A stretch of 64,000 nt of DNA from Clostridia bacterium. Lineage in GTDB: Bacteria; Bacillota; Clostridia; Oscillospirales; Acutalibacteraceae. The stretch's first letter is position 1, and each line of letters begins with the position of its first letter. The notes beneath the pieces are model-generated. The model worked only from the letters and a program-made list of their open reading frames with translations. It had not been told where the DNA came from and searched no databases. Location: positions 48,168 through 112,167 of the forward strand of contig JAFRXY010000083.1 in NCBI GenBank assembly GCA_017441385.1, given 5' to 3'. The translations under genes and the position numbers were made by a program. This document shows positions 34,803-45,000 of the stretch, in pieces.

Positions 34803-35933
34803 TTGGCAGATTCAAAAAGAGATTATTATGAAGTTCTCGGACTGCAAAAGGGAGCTTCGGAAGATGAAATAAAAAAAGCATACCGCCAGATGGCAAAGAA
34901 ATACCACCCCGATCTCAACCCCGGCGACAAGGCCGCCGAGGAAAAATTCAAAGAGGTCGGCGAGGCATACGAGGTCCTTTCTGACAGCGAAAAACGCGCC
35001 AGATACGACCAGTTCGGTCACGCGGGCGTTGACCCGAACTTCGGTGCGGGAGGACCCGGCGGCGCTTACAACGTCGATTTCGGCGATCTGGGCGATATAT
35101 TCAGCAGCTTCTTCGGAGGCGGCTTCGGCGGCGGTGCGCGTTCCAACCCCAACGCTCCCAGACGCGGCGGCGACATCCGCCAGTCCATCATGCTTTCCTT
35201 TGAGGAAGCGGCCAAGGGCTGCCGGAAGGAAGTCAGCTACAAGCGCGTCGAGACATGCAGCGATTGCGGCGGCACCGGCGCGGCGCCCGGCACATCCCCA
35301 AAATCCTGCCCCGACTGCGGTGGAACGGGATTTGTCCGTGTCAATCAGCGCACGCCTTTCGGCGTGATTCAGTCGCAGCATTCCTGTGAGAAGTGCCGCG
35401 GTACCGGCAAGATTATCGAACAGCGCTGCCCAAAATGCAGCGGCATGGGCAAGGTGCGCGTCGTCAGCTCCAAAACGGTGGAATTTCCCGCCGGTATAGA
35501 TGAAGAACAGCAAGTGCGCGTTTCCGGCGCGGGCGATCAGGGCAGCAACGGCGGTTCCGCAGGCGATCTTTTCGTAGAGGTCGGCATCCGTCCCCATCCC
35601 ATCTTTGAACGCCGCGGTTACGACGTACACATGGAACAGCCCATTACATACGGTCAGGCTGTTCTGGGCGACGAAATAGACGTTCCCACACTGGAAGGCA
35701 ACATCAAAGTTAGGATTCCCGCAGGCACGCAGCCGGGTGATATCAACCGTATGCAGGGCAAGGGTATCCAGAGACTCAACTCCCGCAGCAAGGGCGACCA
35801 GTACGTGCATTTCACGGTGGTCGTTCCCAAAAACATTACACCCGAACAGCGCGAGCTGATTCTCCAACTGGAAAAGAGCATGGGCGGCGATTCTTCCAGA
35901 CTCGGCGAAAAGAAAAAGGGCAAGATTTTTTAG
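34803..35933 (+). CDS. dnaJ: Chaperone DnaJ (Hsp40)
   Basis: This 376-residue protein is a type I DnaJ. It has the J domain with HPD ([11 protein letters not shown]), a Gly/Phe-rich linker (FGGGFGGG), four CxxCxGxG zinc repeats ([32 protein letters not shown]) and the C-terminal client-binding domains. TTG at 34803 is the start, with AAAGGA 9 nt upstream; upstream in-frame ATG 34737 lies inside the repeat element. It is the last gene of the heat-shock operon, before a terminator. Confidence 0.95.
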   Translation: MADSKRDYYEVLGLQKGASEDEIKKAYRQMAKKYHPDLNPGDKAAEEKFKEVGEAYEVLSDSEKRARYDQFGHAGVDPNFGAGGPGGAYNVDFGDLGDIFSSFFGGGFGGGARSNPNAPRRGGDIRQSIMLSFEEAAKGCRKEVSYKRVETCSDCGGTGAAPGTSPKSCPDCGGTGFVRVNQRTPFGVIQSQHSCEKCRGTGKIIEQRCPKCSGMGKVRVVSSKTVEFPAGIDEEQQVRVSGAGDQGSNGGSAGDLFVEVGIRPHPIFERRGYDVHMEQPITYGQAVLGDEIDVPTLEGNIKVRIPAGTQPGDINRMQGKGIQRLNSRSKGDQYVHFTVVVPKNITPEQRELILQLEKSMGGDSSRLGEKKKGKIF

Positions 35934-35952
35934 CCGTATCATAATAAAATTC

Positions 35953-35991
35953 AACGCCGGCAGGGTTGGTCATCTCCCCCGCCGGCGTTTT
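35953..35991 (+). terminator. Terminator of the heat-shock operon
   Basis: AACGCCGGC (35953-35961) pairs with GCCGGCGTT (35981-35989), followed by TTGG. Confidence 0.75.
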
Positions 35992-36020
35992 GGATTGTAT
36001 ACAAAAGAAAAGAAAAAACA

Positions 36021-36067
36021 CCCGCATTCCCGAAAAGCCTTCCGGCTCCGGGAACGCGGGACTTTTT
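36021..36067. terminator. Bidirectional terminator between dnaJ and tldE
   Basis: CCCGCATTCCCG (36021-36032) pairs with CGGGAACGCGGG (36049-36060) with one mismatch. A T6 run follows on the plus strand; on the minus strand the stem is followed by TGTTTTTTC. Confidence 0.88.
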
Positions 36068-36123
36068 TGATTATGCAAAGAGACAGGGAGTTATTTCCAA
36101 ACCGTAACCTCCTACCTTCCCCC

Positions 36124-37407
36124 CTAATTTTCCGCCCCGGTGACGGTGACATTGCGGAAAAGGGTCAGCGCGGGAATCTTCATGGAATTGTACTGGGCGG
36201 AATTTTTGCTCATCAGCATGCTGCCCACAAAGTCGTTCATCGAGCCGGAAATGGAACCGCCGGTGACGGGCGTCGTCTGATCACCGTCGTGCAGGTAGGC
36301 CAGGCGGATTTCGCCGAAGATGTCGCCGGTGATCTCGTCCACCTGAAAGTCGGAGAATTCCACAGCCTCGAGATATCTTCCCACGCGAAGCTCTTCCTCG
36401 GTGCGGGTGCCGCCGGTGACCTCGATATTGTTGGGATTGAAGGAATTTTCCAGCCCCAGATAGAAGGAGAACATTCTGCCGCCGAGGAATTGCTTGGCTA
36501 CGCCGTCCTCGATCATAACAACGTCGCGAATGACAGCGCCTTCCGCGTCAAAGGCGTGATTTTCTGAGGAATTTGCCAACTCACGAAGTGCCTTCACGGT
36601 AACCCTGTCCCCTGTGAATTCCTCGCAGATAGGCTTGCCGATCTCGTAATCGCTCATCTGGCGGTAAACCAGCGCCGCGTTCATTCGCTCGGAGAAGTAA
36701 TTGTAAATCTGGCAGGCATTCTCTCCCGAAAAGAGCACATTGATCTTGCCGTTGACCGGAGTCGGCTTGGCAATCAGGCGATCTCTGCCGTAATTCATTG
36801 TCCTGACAAGATCGCGCTTAAGTCCTGACGCGTCGCAGGTGCCGCTGTAATAACTGCGGTAAAGCTCTATCTCATGTTCCCCATGACGTGCATTGACGAT
36901 AACCTCAATCATGCTGGAGGGATAGTGCTCTGTGTAGTCAATGCCTGTGGAAGTGATCAGCCTGTGGGATACATCCGAGGTAAATATCTCGTAGCTGTTG
37001 ATGTCCTCCCCTTCCGTCTCAGGAAGCTCTGACATGGTACGGATGAAATCCGCTGAAATGTCCGCAATATCTGACGCCTTGCCTTCGGAGGTGTTTCCTT
37101 CCACCGGAGGTGTCAGCGTGAACGGACGGTTTTCCACCAGAGTGGCACGGTAGGCAAGACCGCTTACCAGCTTTTCTATATCCCTTTCAGAAGCGGTCGG
37201 GGCAATCTCGGCGATTGCAAAGCCGATAGACCCGCCGTCTTCCGACTGCTGATAGACCTTCACATTGATGTGTTCCACATTCTTGGCGCGATGCTGGTCC
37301 AGCTCGTGGCGGATGAAGTAAAATTCCCAGCCGTTGGTTTTGACGTCATTGACCTCCCAACCGTATACGCCGGAAGATTTCAGGTATTTGATGATGGTAT
37401 CAAGCAT
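36124..37407 (-). CDS. tldE: TldE/PmbA-family metalloprotease subunit
   Basis: This 427-residue protein is the TldE (PmbA) half of the TldD/TldE protease, which degrades or matures small peptides inside the cell. It keeps the fold of the family (DQHRAKNVEHINVKV, YSGTCDASGLKRD, GGSISGSMNDFVGSM) but has no HExxxH motif, as expected: the active site comes from TldD. Its ATG overlaps the tldD stop in TAATG, so the two are coupled. It ends shortly before a bidirectional terminator. A short AAGGTAGGAGGT heptad-like scrap lies downstream of the stop. Confidence 0.9.
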   Translation of the reverse strand: MLDTIIKYLKSSGVYGWEVNDVKTNGWEFYFIRHELDQHRAKNVEHINVKVYQQSEDGGSIGFAIAEIAPTASERDIEKLVSGLAYRATLVENRPFTLTPPVEGNTSEGKASDIADISADFIRTMSELPETEGEDINSYEIFTSDVSHRLITSTGIDYTEHYPSSMIEVIVNARHGEHEIELYRSYYSGTCDASGLKRDLVRTMNYGRDRLIAKPTPVNGKINVLFSGENACQIYNYFSERMNAALVYRQMSDYEIGKPICEEFTGDRVTVKALRELANSSENHAFDAEGAVIRDVVMIEDGVAKQFLGGRMFSFYLGLENSFNPNNIEVTGGTRTEEELRVGRYLEAVEFSDFQVDEITGDIFGEIRLAYLHDGDQTTPVTGGSISGSMNDFVGSMLMSKNSAQYNSMKIPALTLFRNVTVTGAEN

Positions 37408-38840
37408 TATCCCAGCCTCGCTTTCGTTTTAAGATAGGGGCCGCCGTCTGCGACCTTGACCCATTCCTTGCAGCCCTTGCCGCATCCGCCGGAACCGAAT
37501 ACCTCGCGGTGCGGGGAAAGCATGGATATTCCTCCCAGAAGGTCGGGGACATAGCCTGTCATGATAATCGGCGCGACCACCTTGCCGGTGAACCTGCCGT
37601 CCTTGATCTCGCGCCCCATCTTGATGATGCACTGAATACCCCAGTGCTTCGGGTCTTCCATGCCGCTTTCCATCCCTTCCAGCAGATAGCCGTAACTGAT
37701 GGAGGATATCATATCCTCAAGGGAATCCTCACCCGAGTCGAACATGGTGTTGGTCATGCGGGTGTAGACTTTATGCTCGAAATTTTCGCGCTTGCCGTTG
37801 CCGGTGGGCTGAACGCCAAGTCGCAGTGCGCTGAGTGCGTCGCAAATGCCGGTTTTAAGAATACCGTGGTCAATCTCGGTGACGTCTCCGGCGAGCGTTC
37901 CCTCGTCGTCAAAGGCGTAGGAGGTCACGTTTTCCGCACAGAGAGCGCCCTCGTGCATGGTGCATTTATCGCTGCCGACACGCTTACCGATGTAGTCCTT
38001 GCCCAGTGCGCGGTTCTTGACGAACATATCCATCTCCACGCCGTGTCCGAAGGCTTCGTGGGCAATGAGTCCGGTGACTTCGGGAGAAGCGATGATTTCA
38101 TACTCGCCGGGTTCAATGCGTTCCGCGTCAAGAAGTTCAGCCGCAGTGGTAACGACCTTGTCGAGCTTGCCCTCCAGCCCGTCGAAAAGCTCCGGCCCGC
38201 AAAGACCGGATACGTTTTCATAGGCGACCTGCGAATTGCCTTCACGGTTGACCACAAAGAAGATGGCTCCTTCGCTGTAGACATAACTCTGACAGAGGTC
38301 GCGATTCTCGGTGAGGAACATCTTGCAGATATGGGTGGACTGCGCAGACACGATACATTCAATGGCATGCTCGCTGAGGGACATGGCTTTATCGGAAATT
38401 GCCCCCAGCTTCTTCACAAGTGCCTCCACATCGGCGGTTTCAGGAAGCTGCTGCGTTTCCTTCTCCACAAAAAGAGTCTGCTCCTCGTCGGGAAGAAGCG
38501 GCGTGTCGTATGATTTCACTCCCGCAAGCCTGAGCATGATAAGCTGGGCTTCCAGAGCGCCCTGAATTTCCATCGCCGCCTTCTCAGGGGCAGTGGGGTC
38601 GAATTTGTTGAAAGCATACTCGGCGTATTGTCCGTTATTGCAAACACGCACTACAATGCCGCGCTCGGTTGTCATTGTTTCGCCCGAAACACTGCGTGAA
38701 CGCTGCGAAATACGGGTGGCCAGTCCGCAAGAATCGGTGGCAAGGACGCTGACATAGTCGTATTCCTTCCGGAGAATAGCGATCATTTCCTTCAGCCCCG
38801 ACTTGACGCCAGTCAGATAATCGGAAAAAGGTGCTTTCAT
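37407..38840 (-). CDS. tldD: TldD-family metalloprotease, catalytic subunit
   Basis: This 477-residue protein carries the HEAFGHGVEMD motif (HExxxH), which binds the catalytic zinc of the TldD/TldE protease. In Escherichia coli the pair matures microcin B17 and clears CcdA antitoxin. Other family blocks are present, including EVTGLIAHEAFG, NFEHKVYTRMTNT and SGGCGKGCKEWVKV at the C-terminus. No peptide precursor or modification enzyme is visible nearby. A strong promoter lies about 85 bp upstream. Confidence 0.92.
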   Translation of the reverse strand: MKAPFSDYLTGVKSGLKEMIAILRKEYDYVSVLATDSCGLATRISQRSRSVSGETMTTERGIVVRVCNNGQYAEYAFNKFDPTAPEKAAMEIQGALEAQLIMLRLAGVKSYDTPLLPDEEQTLFVEKETQQLPETADVEALVKKLGAISDKAMSLSEHAIECIVSAQSTHICKMFLTENRDLCQSYVYSEGAIFFVVNREGNSQVAYENVSGLCGPELFDGLEGKLDKVVTTAAELLDAERIEPGEYEIIASPEVTGLIAHEAFGHGVEMDMFVKNRALGKDYIGKRVGSDKCTMHEGALCAENVTSYAFDDEGTLAGDVTEIDHGILKTGICDALSALRLGVQPTGNGKRENFEHKVYTRMTNTMFDSGEDSLEDMISSISYGYLLEGMESGMEDPKHWGIQCIIKMGREIKDGRFTGKVVAPIIMTGYVPDLLGGISMLSPHREVFGSGGCGKGCKEWVKVADGGPYLKTKARLG

Positions 38841-38923
38841 TTGGGTCTCCTTCCTGTAAAAGACTTACATTTCTGATTACGGTAAAACAAAAACAAAGCC
38901 TCATTGATAAATAATTTAGATAT

Positions 38924-38952
38924 ATTTTACTATGTATTCCTGTAAATGTCAA
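38924..38952 (-). promoter_or_regulatory. Predicted promoter of tldD-tldE
   Basis: Minus strand TTGACA (38947-38952), 17-bp spacer, TAAAAT (38924-38929). Confidence 0.75.
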
Positions 38953-38975
38953 TGTCCAGTGTGTAAACATCATCT

Positions 38976-39015
38976 GAAAAAAGGACTTTGCCCGTCATGA
39001 CCGGGTAAAGTCCTT
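38976..39015 (-). terminator. Terminator downstream of the acidic-tail membrane protein gene
   Basis: AAGGACTTTGCCCG (38981-38994) pairs with CGGGTAAAGTCCTT (39002-39015) apart from one position; on the minus strand a T-run follows. Confidence 0.88.
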
Positions 39016-39057
39016 CGTTGTATGATCTGGGATCAGAGGGTGAAAAGCTCTTTGAAA

Positions 39058-40032
39058 TTATTCGTCAATGATCTTTTCGTTTCCTTCTTCCTCCTCCAAA
39101 TCTTCTTCGTCATTCGCTGTTTCGACGACCTCGTCCTCGTCAAAATCATCATCACCGTCGTCGTCGCTGTCATCGTCATCTTCTTCCTCAGAAACAGCCG
39201 CCGCAGGAATGTCAAAGCCGAACACGGACTTCAGCTCCGTTCCTGTCTTGACAAATCTGTCAATTCTATAAAGAGTAAAGAGCGCAAAGGCCACCGCAAG
39301 TATCAGAAGGACAACACACACGGTAAGCGTAATATCCAGTGCCGACATACCCTCGTTAATTCCGCCGATTTTGATGGAATTGAGAATATCATTCAGGACT
39401 TCAAGATCCGTCTTGTTTGGATTTACGGCTACAACCTGCACATAATACTGATATTTGCCTATCACTGTGTAAAGACCGTAAACCACATATTTTTCTCCTG
39501 TAGAAGGATCCTCTTCCTTGTCGGCAATCATCAGATAGGTTCTGCCGTTGATCTTCTCAAAGCTGCCCTTCACTGTTGTGCTTCCTGATGAATTCTGACG
39601 GGCAATCAGCTCGTCCTGCTGTGCTTTGGTAAGCGAGGAATAATCGCCATAGTACCTGTCAAGAGGATTCAATGCGCTGAATCCGGCATATGCCATGAAG
39701 TAATTGGCGCTGTCGGTTCTGGTGTAGAAGAATACACTTTGGTCTATGAGGGTGCTGCGGTCAAGATCCGCATTGGCAAAAACTTCCGGATCACTATCCG
39801 CCGTAAGAACGACGCCGTCAGGAACAAGCATGCTGAATCCCGCCATCCCGACCTTTACCATCTTCAGATCTTCCTTTTTCAGATCACAGCCGGAAACGAC
39901 AGTCTGAGCCGCAGTGACTTCCGGCGCTTCTTCTTCCGCATCTGCCGCAAATACATTCATGGAGAAGATACTTACGATAAGAAGCAGCACGAATGTCGTA
40001 AGAGTAACGATAAGTTTCTTGTTGGTTCTCAT
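39058..40032 (-). CDS. Exported single-pass membrane protein with an acidic tail
   Basis: From the ATG at 40032 (AAGGATGG upstream) this is a 324-residue protein. It has a signal peptide ending VFAAD, an extracellular domain of about 200 residues, a membrane helix near residue 237 (LTVCVVLLILAVAFALFTLY) and a short basic stretch. The cytoplasmic tail ends in some 50 mostly Asp/Glu residues. The frame has an earlier ATG at 40044 that overlaps the ribosome site. I do not recognise the family. It is downstream of galU with a 31-bp gap, so it is likely cotranscribed with it. Confidence 0.72.
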   Translation of the reverse strand: MRTNKKLIVTLTTFVLLLIVSIFSMNVFAADAEEEAPEVTAAQTVVSGCDLKKEDLKMVKVGMAGFSMLVPDGVVLTADSDPEVFANADLDRSTLIDQSVFFYTRTDSANYFMAYAGFSALNPLDRYYGDYSSLTKAQQDELIARQNSSGSTTVKGSFEKINGRTYLMIADKEEDPSTGEKYVVYGLYTVIGKYQYYVQVVAVNPNKTDLEVLNDILNSIKIGGINEGMSALDITLTVCVVLLILAVAFALFTLYRIDRFVKTGTELKSVFGFDIPAAAVSEEEDDDDSDDDGDDDFDEDEVVETANDEEDLEEEEGNEKIIDE

Positions 40033-40063
40033 TAATTCTACCATCCTTAATAATAATATATAC

Positions 40064-40954
40064 TCAAAGCTTATCTGCTATTTCTTTCAGATAAGCCTTA
40101 AAGCCTTCTTTGACTTCCGGGTGCATCAGCGCCACATCCACGGTCGCCTGCAAAATACCCAGCTTATTGCCCATATCATAGCGCTTGCCGTCAAAATCCA
40201 CGGCTGTCAGTCCCTTATCCTTGGCGAGCTGCGCAAGCGCGTCGGTAAGCTGTATCTCATTGCCGGCTCCCGGAGGTGTATGATCGAGTATATCGAATAT
40301 CTCGGGAGGACACACGCATCGGCCTAGGATGGTGTAGTTGCTGAGCAGATCCTCCACACGCTTTACCTTTTCGACAAGATCGGTGCATTTATAAATATTG
40401 GTTTCACCCTCAATCGGCAACAGTTTAAGCGAACTGCCTCTCATGACAACCTCGGGAGACATTTCCTTGGTGCCGATCACACCCAGACCGTATTTCTCAT
40501 AGGCCTCGCATAGCTGAGCGGTGACGGGCTTATCGCCGATAATCACGTCATCTCCGAAAAGAATGGCAAACGGTTCGTCACCGACAAAGGAGCGTGCGCA
40601 GTTGACGGCATGTCCGAGTCCCTTGGTTTCTTTCTGGCGGACAAAGCAGATATTCGCCATTCTGGTCAGATGTACGATCTGATCATAAGCGTCCTGTCTG
40701 CCTGCCTGCAACAGACGGCTTTCCAGTTCCGGCGCACGGTCAAAATGGTTTTCTATATCGCTCTTGCCGCGGTTGGTAATGATAAGAATATCCGTTATAC
40801 CGCTTGCCACCGCTTCTTCAACAATGTACTGAATGGCGGGTTTGTCCACTATAGGAAGCATTTCCTTAGGCATAGCCTTTGACGCGGGAAGCACGCGTGT
40901 TCCAAGTCCGGCGGCGGGAATGACTGCTTTTCTCACTTTAGTATTCAAAATCAC
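40064..40954 (-). CDS. galU: UTP-glucose-1-phosphate uridylyltransferase
   Basis: This 296-residue enzyme makes UDP-glucose, the donor for cell-wall and capsule glycans. The GalU signature is unmistakable: KAVIPAAGLGTRVLPASKAMPKEMLPIVDKP at the N-terminus, then FGDDVI, GTKEMSPEVV and GNKLGILQATVDVAL. The nominal start is GTG at 40954 with AAGGATGAT just before it; a TTG at 40948 has better spacing and would remove two residues. A good promoter lies 27 bp upstream. It probably heads a two-gene unit. Confidence 0.96.
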   Translation of the reverse strand: MILNTKVRKAVIPAAGLGTRVLPASKAMPKEMLPIVDKPAIQYIVEEAVASGITDILIITNRGKSDIENHFDRAPELESRLLQAGRQDAYDQIVHLTRMANICFVRQKETKGLGHAVNCARSFVGDEPFAILFGDDVIIGDKPVTAQLCEAYEKYGLGVIGTKEMSPEVVMRGSSLKLLPIEGETNIYKCTDLVEKVKRVEDLLSNYTILGRCVCPPEIFDILDHTPPGAGNEIQLTDALAQLAKDKGLTAVDFDGKRYDMGNKLGILQATVDVALMHPEVKEGFKAYLKEIADKL

Positions 40955-40980
40955 ATCATCCTTTTTTATTTATTTAAACA

Positions 40981-41009
40981 ATTATAACATATTGCAATAG
41001 CAATTACAA
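40981..41009 (-). promoter_or_regulatory. Predicted promoter of galU
   Basis: Minus strand TTGTAA (41004-41009), 17-bp spacer, TATAAT (40981-40986). Confidence 0.7.
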
Positions 41010-41025
41010 CATATTTGAAAAATAT

Positions 41026-41943
41026 TTAAAACAAAAAACCTTTTTCAATTATATATACAACTGCCAAATAACACAATATCATTGAAAAAGCAGGAATCAT
41101 AGCCACTCCGCCGCTGCTCTCGAGTTCGCCGTTGAATTCATCAGCGTCTGCTTTTTTTGCTGTGAGCTGTGAATTGATTTTTTTGATTTTTTTAACGCAG
41201 TAATTCAGATAAACACGGTTGCCGAAAAGACCCGATAAAATCATGATAATAAATTCAAGAGCCGAAAGAAGAAGAGAGAGCATCGAACCCAACGCGAGCC
41301 GGTTGCCGGTCAGTTGATCCATAACGCTGGCAAAATACGCCTGATACAGAGAAGATCCCGTTACGGTCAGTATCATTACGATTCCAAGAAGGTACATCTT
41401 GCGGGACACAAACCAGAATCCGTGAGCAAAAAATGCCGTAAAATTGAAGCTGACAGGGCTTTTACTGCGTGACATTCTGATAAATCTGGGAATATAATAG
41501 ATCCACATATTCCCTACAAACCGCTTGATATCCCCAGCCGGAACTCCCTGTATCATTTCTCCCGGTTCAAATTGAAACAGTTCCTCCAGATCGTTCTTTA
41601 CCGGTTCATCGGCAAACGGATCGCTTTCTTTGTAAATAAAATAGCCGCAGTACTCGCAGTATTTTTCACTCTTTTTCGTACTTCTGCCGCAGTTGGGGCA
41701 GATGACTCTTTCCACGGAAGAAGTGATTTCTTCTTTTGTCCCATGCTGCACGCTGCCGATATACTTTTTTTCAGGCTGCCATTCGTAGCCTGCTGAGTGC
41801 TTTTCCTCTAAGGCACAGTGCCCGATTTCCTTCCAGCACTCCCTGTGGTGGGGCGCTCCGCACTCCGGACATACAACAATATCAGAATTATCGTCAAAAG
41901 CTTCTTGGCATTTAACACAGGACGATTTTTTATAATCCTTCAT
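41026..41943 (-). CDS. RING-like/zinc-ribbon membrane protein (DUF2628-type)
   Basis: This 305-residue protein starts with a treble-clef, RING-like zinc domain (SCVKCQEAF, CPECGAPHHRECW, then IGHC), of the kind classed as prokaryotic RING finger 1. A zinc ribbon (CPNCGRS, CEYCGYF) follows near residue 85-105. The C-terminal half has about four hydrophobic segments like DUF2628 proteins. It is 60 bp after the LRR surface protein gene and probably shares its transcript. The ATG at 41943 has no close ribosome site: the nearest AGGAGG is 39 nt upstream, so start or translation mode is uncertain. Confidence 0.7.
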   Translation of the reverse strand: MKDYKKSSCVKCQEAFDDNSDIVVCPECGAPHHRECWKEIGHCALEEKHSAGYEWQPEKKYIGSVQHGTKEEITSSVERVICPNCGRSTKKSEKYCEYCGYFIYKESDPFADEPVKNDLEELFQFEPGEMIQGVPAGDIKRFVGNMWIYYIPRFIRMSRSKSPVSFNFTAFFAHGFWFVSRKMYLLGIVMILTVTGSSLYQAYFASVMDQLTGNRLALGSMLSLLLSALEFIIMILSGLFGNRVYLNYCVKKIKKINSQLTAKKADADEFNGELESSGGVAMIPAFSMILCYLAVVYIIEKGFLF

Positions 41944-42003
41944 AAACTGTCGGGCGATTTTGATAAAAGGCCCTTGCTGACACCTCCTGAAAAATACTTT
42001 ATT

Positions 42004-45000
42004 TCACTGCACGCTGACTTTGCATCTGGCGGAAACACCGCTTCCGCTCTCAATGCAAATATAGCATGAGCCGGCAGAAACCGCCGTAATAAGGCCGTCA
42101 TCGCGAACAGTCGCGACATTCTCGTCCGTGGAATACCATCTCACCGTATCATTGCAGTCATCGGGCAAGAGCGTGTAAAGAAGCGCGTCCTGCTCACCGG
42201 CATTCATGGAAAGACTGTTTTTGTTAAGAGCCACGGATTCGGCTTTTTTCATGACGGTAATTTCAAACGTGTCTGTAATGCTGTCGCCGGTCACATCGTT
42301 CGTGACCTTTAATGTGATAACAGCATTGCCGGCAGACTTTCCTCTAACCGTTCCGGCCGAAGTAACCGCCGCAATACTCTCATGATCCGAGAACCATTCC
42401 ACCGTATCGGTTGCGTCCTCAGGAACAATCACAGGCTCCAACGGCATGGTTTCGCCAATATAGATACAATCCTTTTCTGCGCTGATCTTCATCGACTGAG
42501 CCGGAAGGCGAACCTGAACCTGACATTTTGAAATCAGATCTCCGGCGCGGCAGTTGATGATGCATTTCCCCGGACTGACGGCTCTGACGACGCCGTTTTC
42601 ATCCACCGTCGCCACCTTTTCGTTGGTGGAATTCCATGTGCATCTGTCCGTGGTTTCGGGGGAATAAGACGGACGGATCACCGCGTTGAGCCTGTATTCG
42701 GTATCCTGATTTATTTTCAGCTTCTTGTTGTCAATGCTCAGTATCTCAGCGTGAGCGATAACATTGACACGACACGCCGCGATGAATCCCCCTTTTGTTT
42801 CGGCCGTGATGACCGCGCTTCCAAAGGATTTGCCTGTGACTTTTCCTTTGGAATTGACGGACGCCACGCTGGGGTCTGATGACTTCCATAAGATTTTCTG
42901 CTCGGATTCCTGAGGAAGAACAGTCGCCTTAAGTGTAAATTCCTTGCCCTGATAGACGTTTCTGATTTCTTTATCCAGATGAAGGCTTTCGGCCGAAATG
43001 ACACACTTCACTTCCACCGAGGATTTCAGTCCGCCGGGAAGAGTTGCGGTTATGTTGCATTTTCCCTGACCGACAGCGGTAATTTTTCCTCTGTCGTCCA
43101 CCGACGCGACATTCTCATTGTCGCTCTCCCAGCTTATAGGAGCTTTCGAGGAGGAAGGGAGTACCGTTGTCGATAATTGATGCGTCGTCCCCACAAGAAG
43201 CTCTTCTTCGGGAGCGATAAGCGTTATTCCCGAAGGCCTTTCGGTCACGGTGACCAATACGATATTCTCGCTGCCGTCCGGCATGCGGCAGGTAATCACA
43301 GCTGTGCCGATTCCCCGGGCAGTAACCTTGCCGTCATTGGTCACGGTTGCAACAGAGGGCGATGAGGAATACCAGAATCTGTTTGCGGCAAATATCGGAT
43401 CGATTATCTGGCTGAAAAGGGAATTCAGTTCTTCACTCTCACCGCAGTAGATCAGGCGGGATTCGTGTTTCTTTTTGGTACTTGTGCCAATGTCGTCGGG
43501 CGACACCACAACCGCCCTGACCACACACGACTCAAATCCTTCCGCGGAAAGGGTGATATTCACGCTGCCCTGCGACAGGGCGGTAAGAATTCCGTCCTTC
43601 ACCTTTACCACCGATTCGTCGGAGGATTCCCACGACACTTCGGTTTTTCTGCGGGAGGTAAAGCCGCAGGAAAGCGTAAATGTCGCTCCTTCCGCCATCA
43701 CTACCCGCTCCGAACTGACAAACAACGTAGAATCGTAGGGCATAAACGGAATGTCGCGTCCGGAACAGTATTCCTCCGCGACACTGCCGCTGGCGGCGTA
43801 AATCCTGATGTATCCTTCCCTTTTGATCGTACCCTCATCAAAATACATTCCAAAAGCGGCGGAACCTATGCTGCCGACGCTGTCCGGAACGGAAACCGAC
43901 GTAATATCAGCGCAGCCCAGAAACGCCCCGTTGCCTATGGAAACAATGCCCTCGTGCAAAAAAGCGTCCGTAATGCCGCTGCATCCGGCCGCAGCGAACT
44001 TCTCTATTTCACTGATCGTTCCGGATTTCGCTTTGAGATTCAGTTTGCCCTTGAATCCCTGCGGGCAGAACAGCAGAGTGGAACCGTCCCCGCTGAAGAG
44101 ACATCCTCCCGCAGAGGAATATGTCACATTTCCGTCGGACACACTCACCTTTGACAGCGAAGTACAACCATTGAAAGCGCCCGCGCCGATATGACTGACA
44201 TTTTTGCCTATCTCTGCCTTTTTCAGAGAGGAACAGCCCAGAAAGGCAAGAGAGTCGATTTCTGTCAGGCTTTCTCCGCCCGACAGCGACCTTAAAGAAG
44301 CACAGTCCTCAAAAGCCGATATTCCAAGTTTCTCCAGCGATTTTCCCAAGGTAACAGTTTGAAGACTGACGCAGCCCCTGAATGTTTCCGGCGCCAGTCC
44401 GGTAAGTCTGTCGCCAATGACCGCCTTTTCCAGCGCTGTGCAATTGATAAAGGCGCCCGCTCCAAGCTGGCTGATTCCGGAAAGGTCAACAGCGGAAAGG
44501 CTCCTGCAATTCTTGAACGCCACATCCCCTATGGCATCCATCTCACTGCCGAACGCAGCCTTCTCCAGCATAACGCATCCCTCAAACGAGCTGTCGCCGA
44601 TAGTCCTGAGTGTAGACGGAAAGCCCGCTGTTTTGAGATGAATACAGTTGTAAAAGGCAAAGCTGCCTATCTTCACCGTTCCTTCGGGAAACACCGCTTC
44701 CTTCAGCGAACGGCAGCCGTAAAACGCGCCTTCTCCGACATTTCTGAGGTTTTCCGGAAAAGTCACGCTGCTCAGACCGATACACCCGCTGAACGCATAC
44801 TTGCCTATGTCAGTCACTCCGTCGGGAATCCTGACCGATGTGATGTATTTATTACCGCAGAAAGCCTCGCGGCTGATCGCCTTCACCGGAATACCGCCCA
44901 TCTCGTCCGGTATGACAACTTCGGTATCGTCCCCTTCATAACGGGTAACAGAAACATAACGGTTGTTGCTCTTGTCGACATAGATAGAATAAATCCATTT

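Noticed and set aside
36104..36118. A fourth composite heptad element behind tldE
   Set aside because: Only an AAGGTAGGAGGT-like scrap of about 12 bp is left, too short to call a copy.
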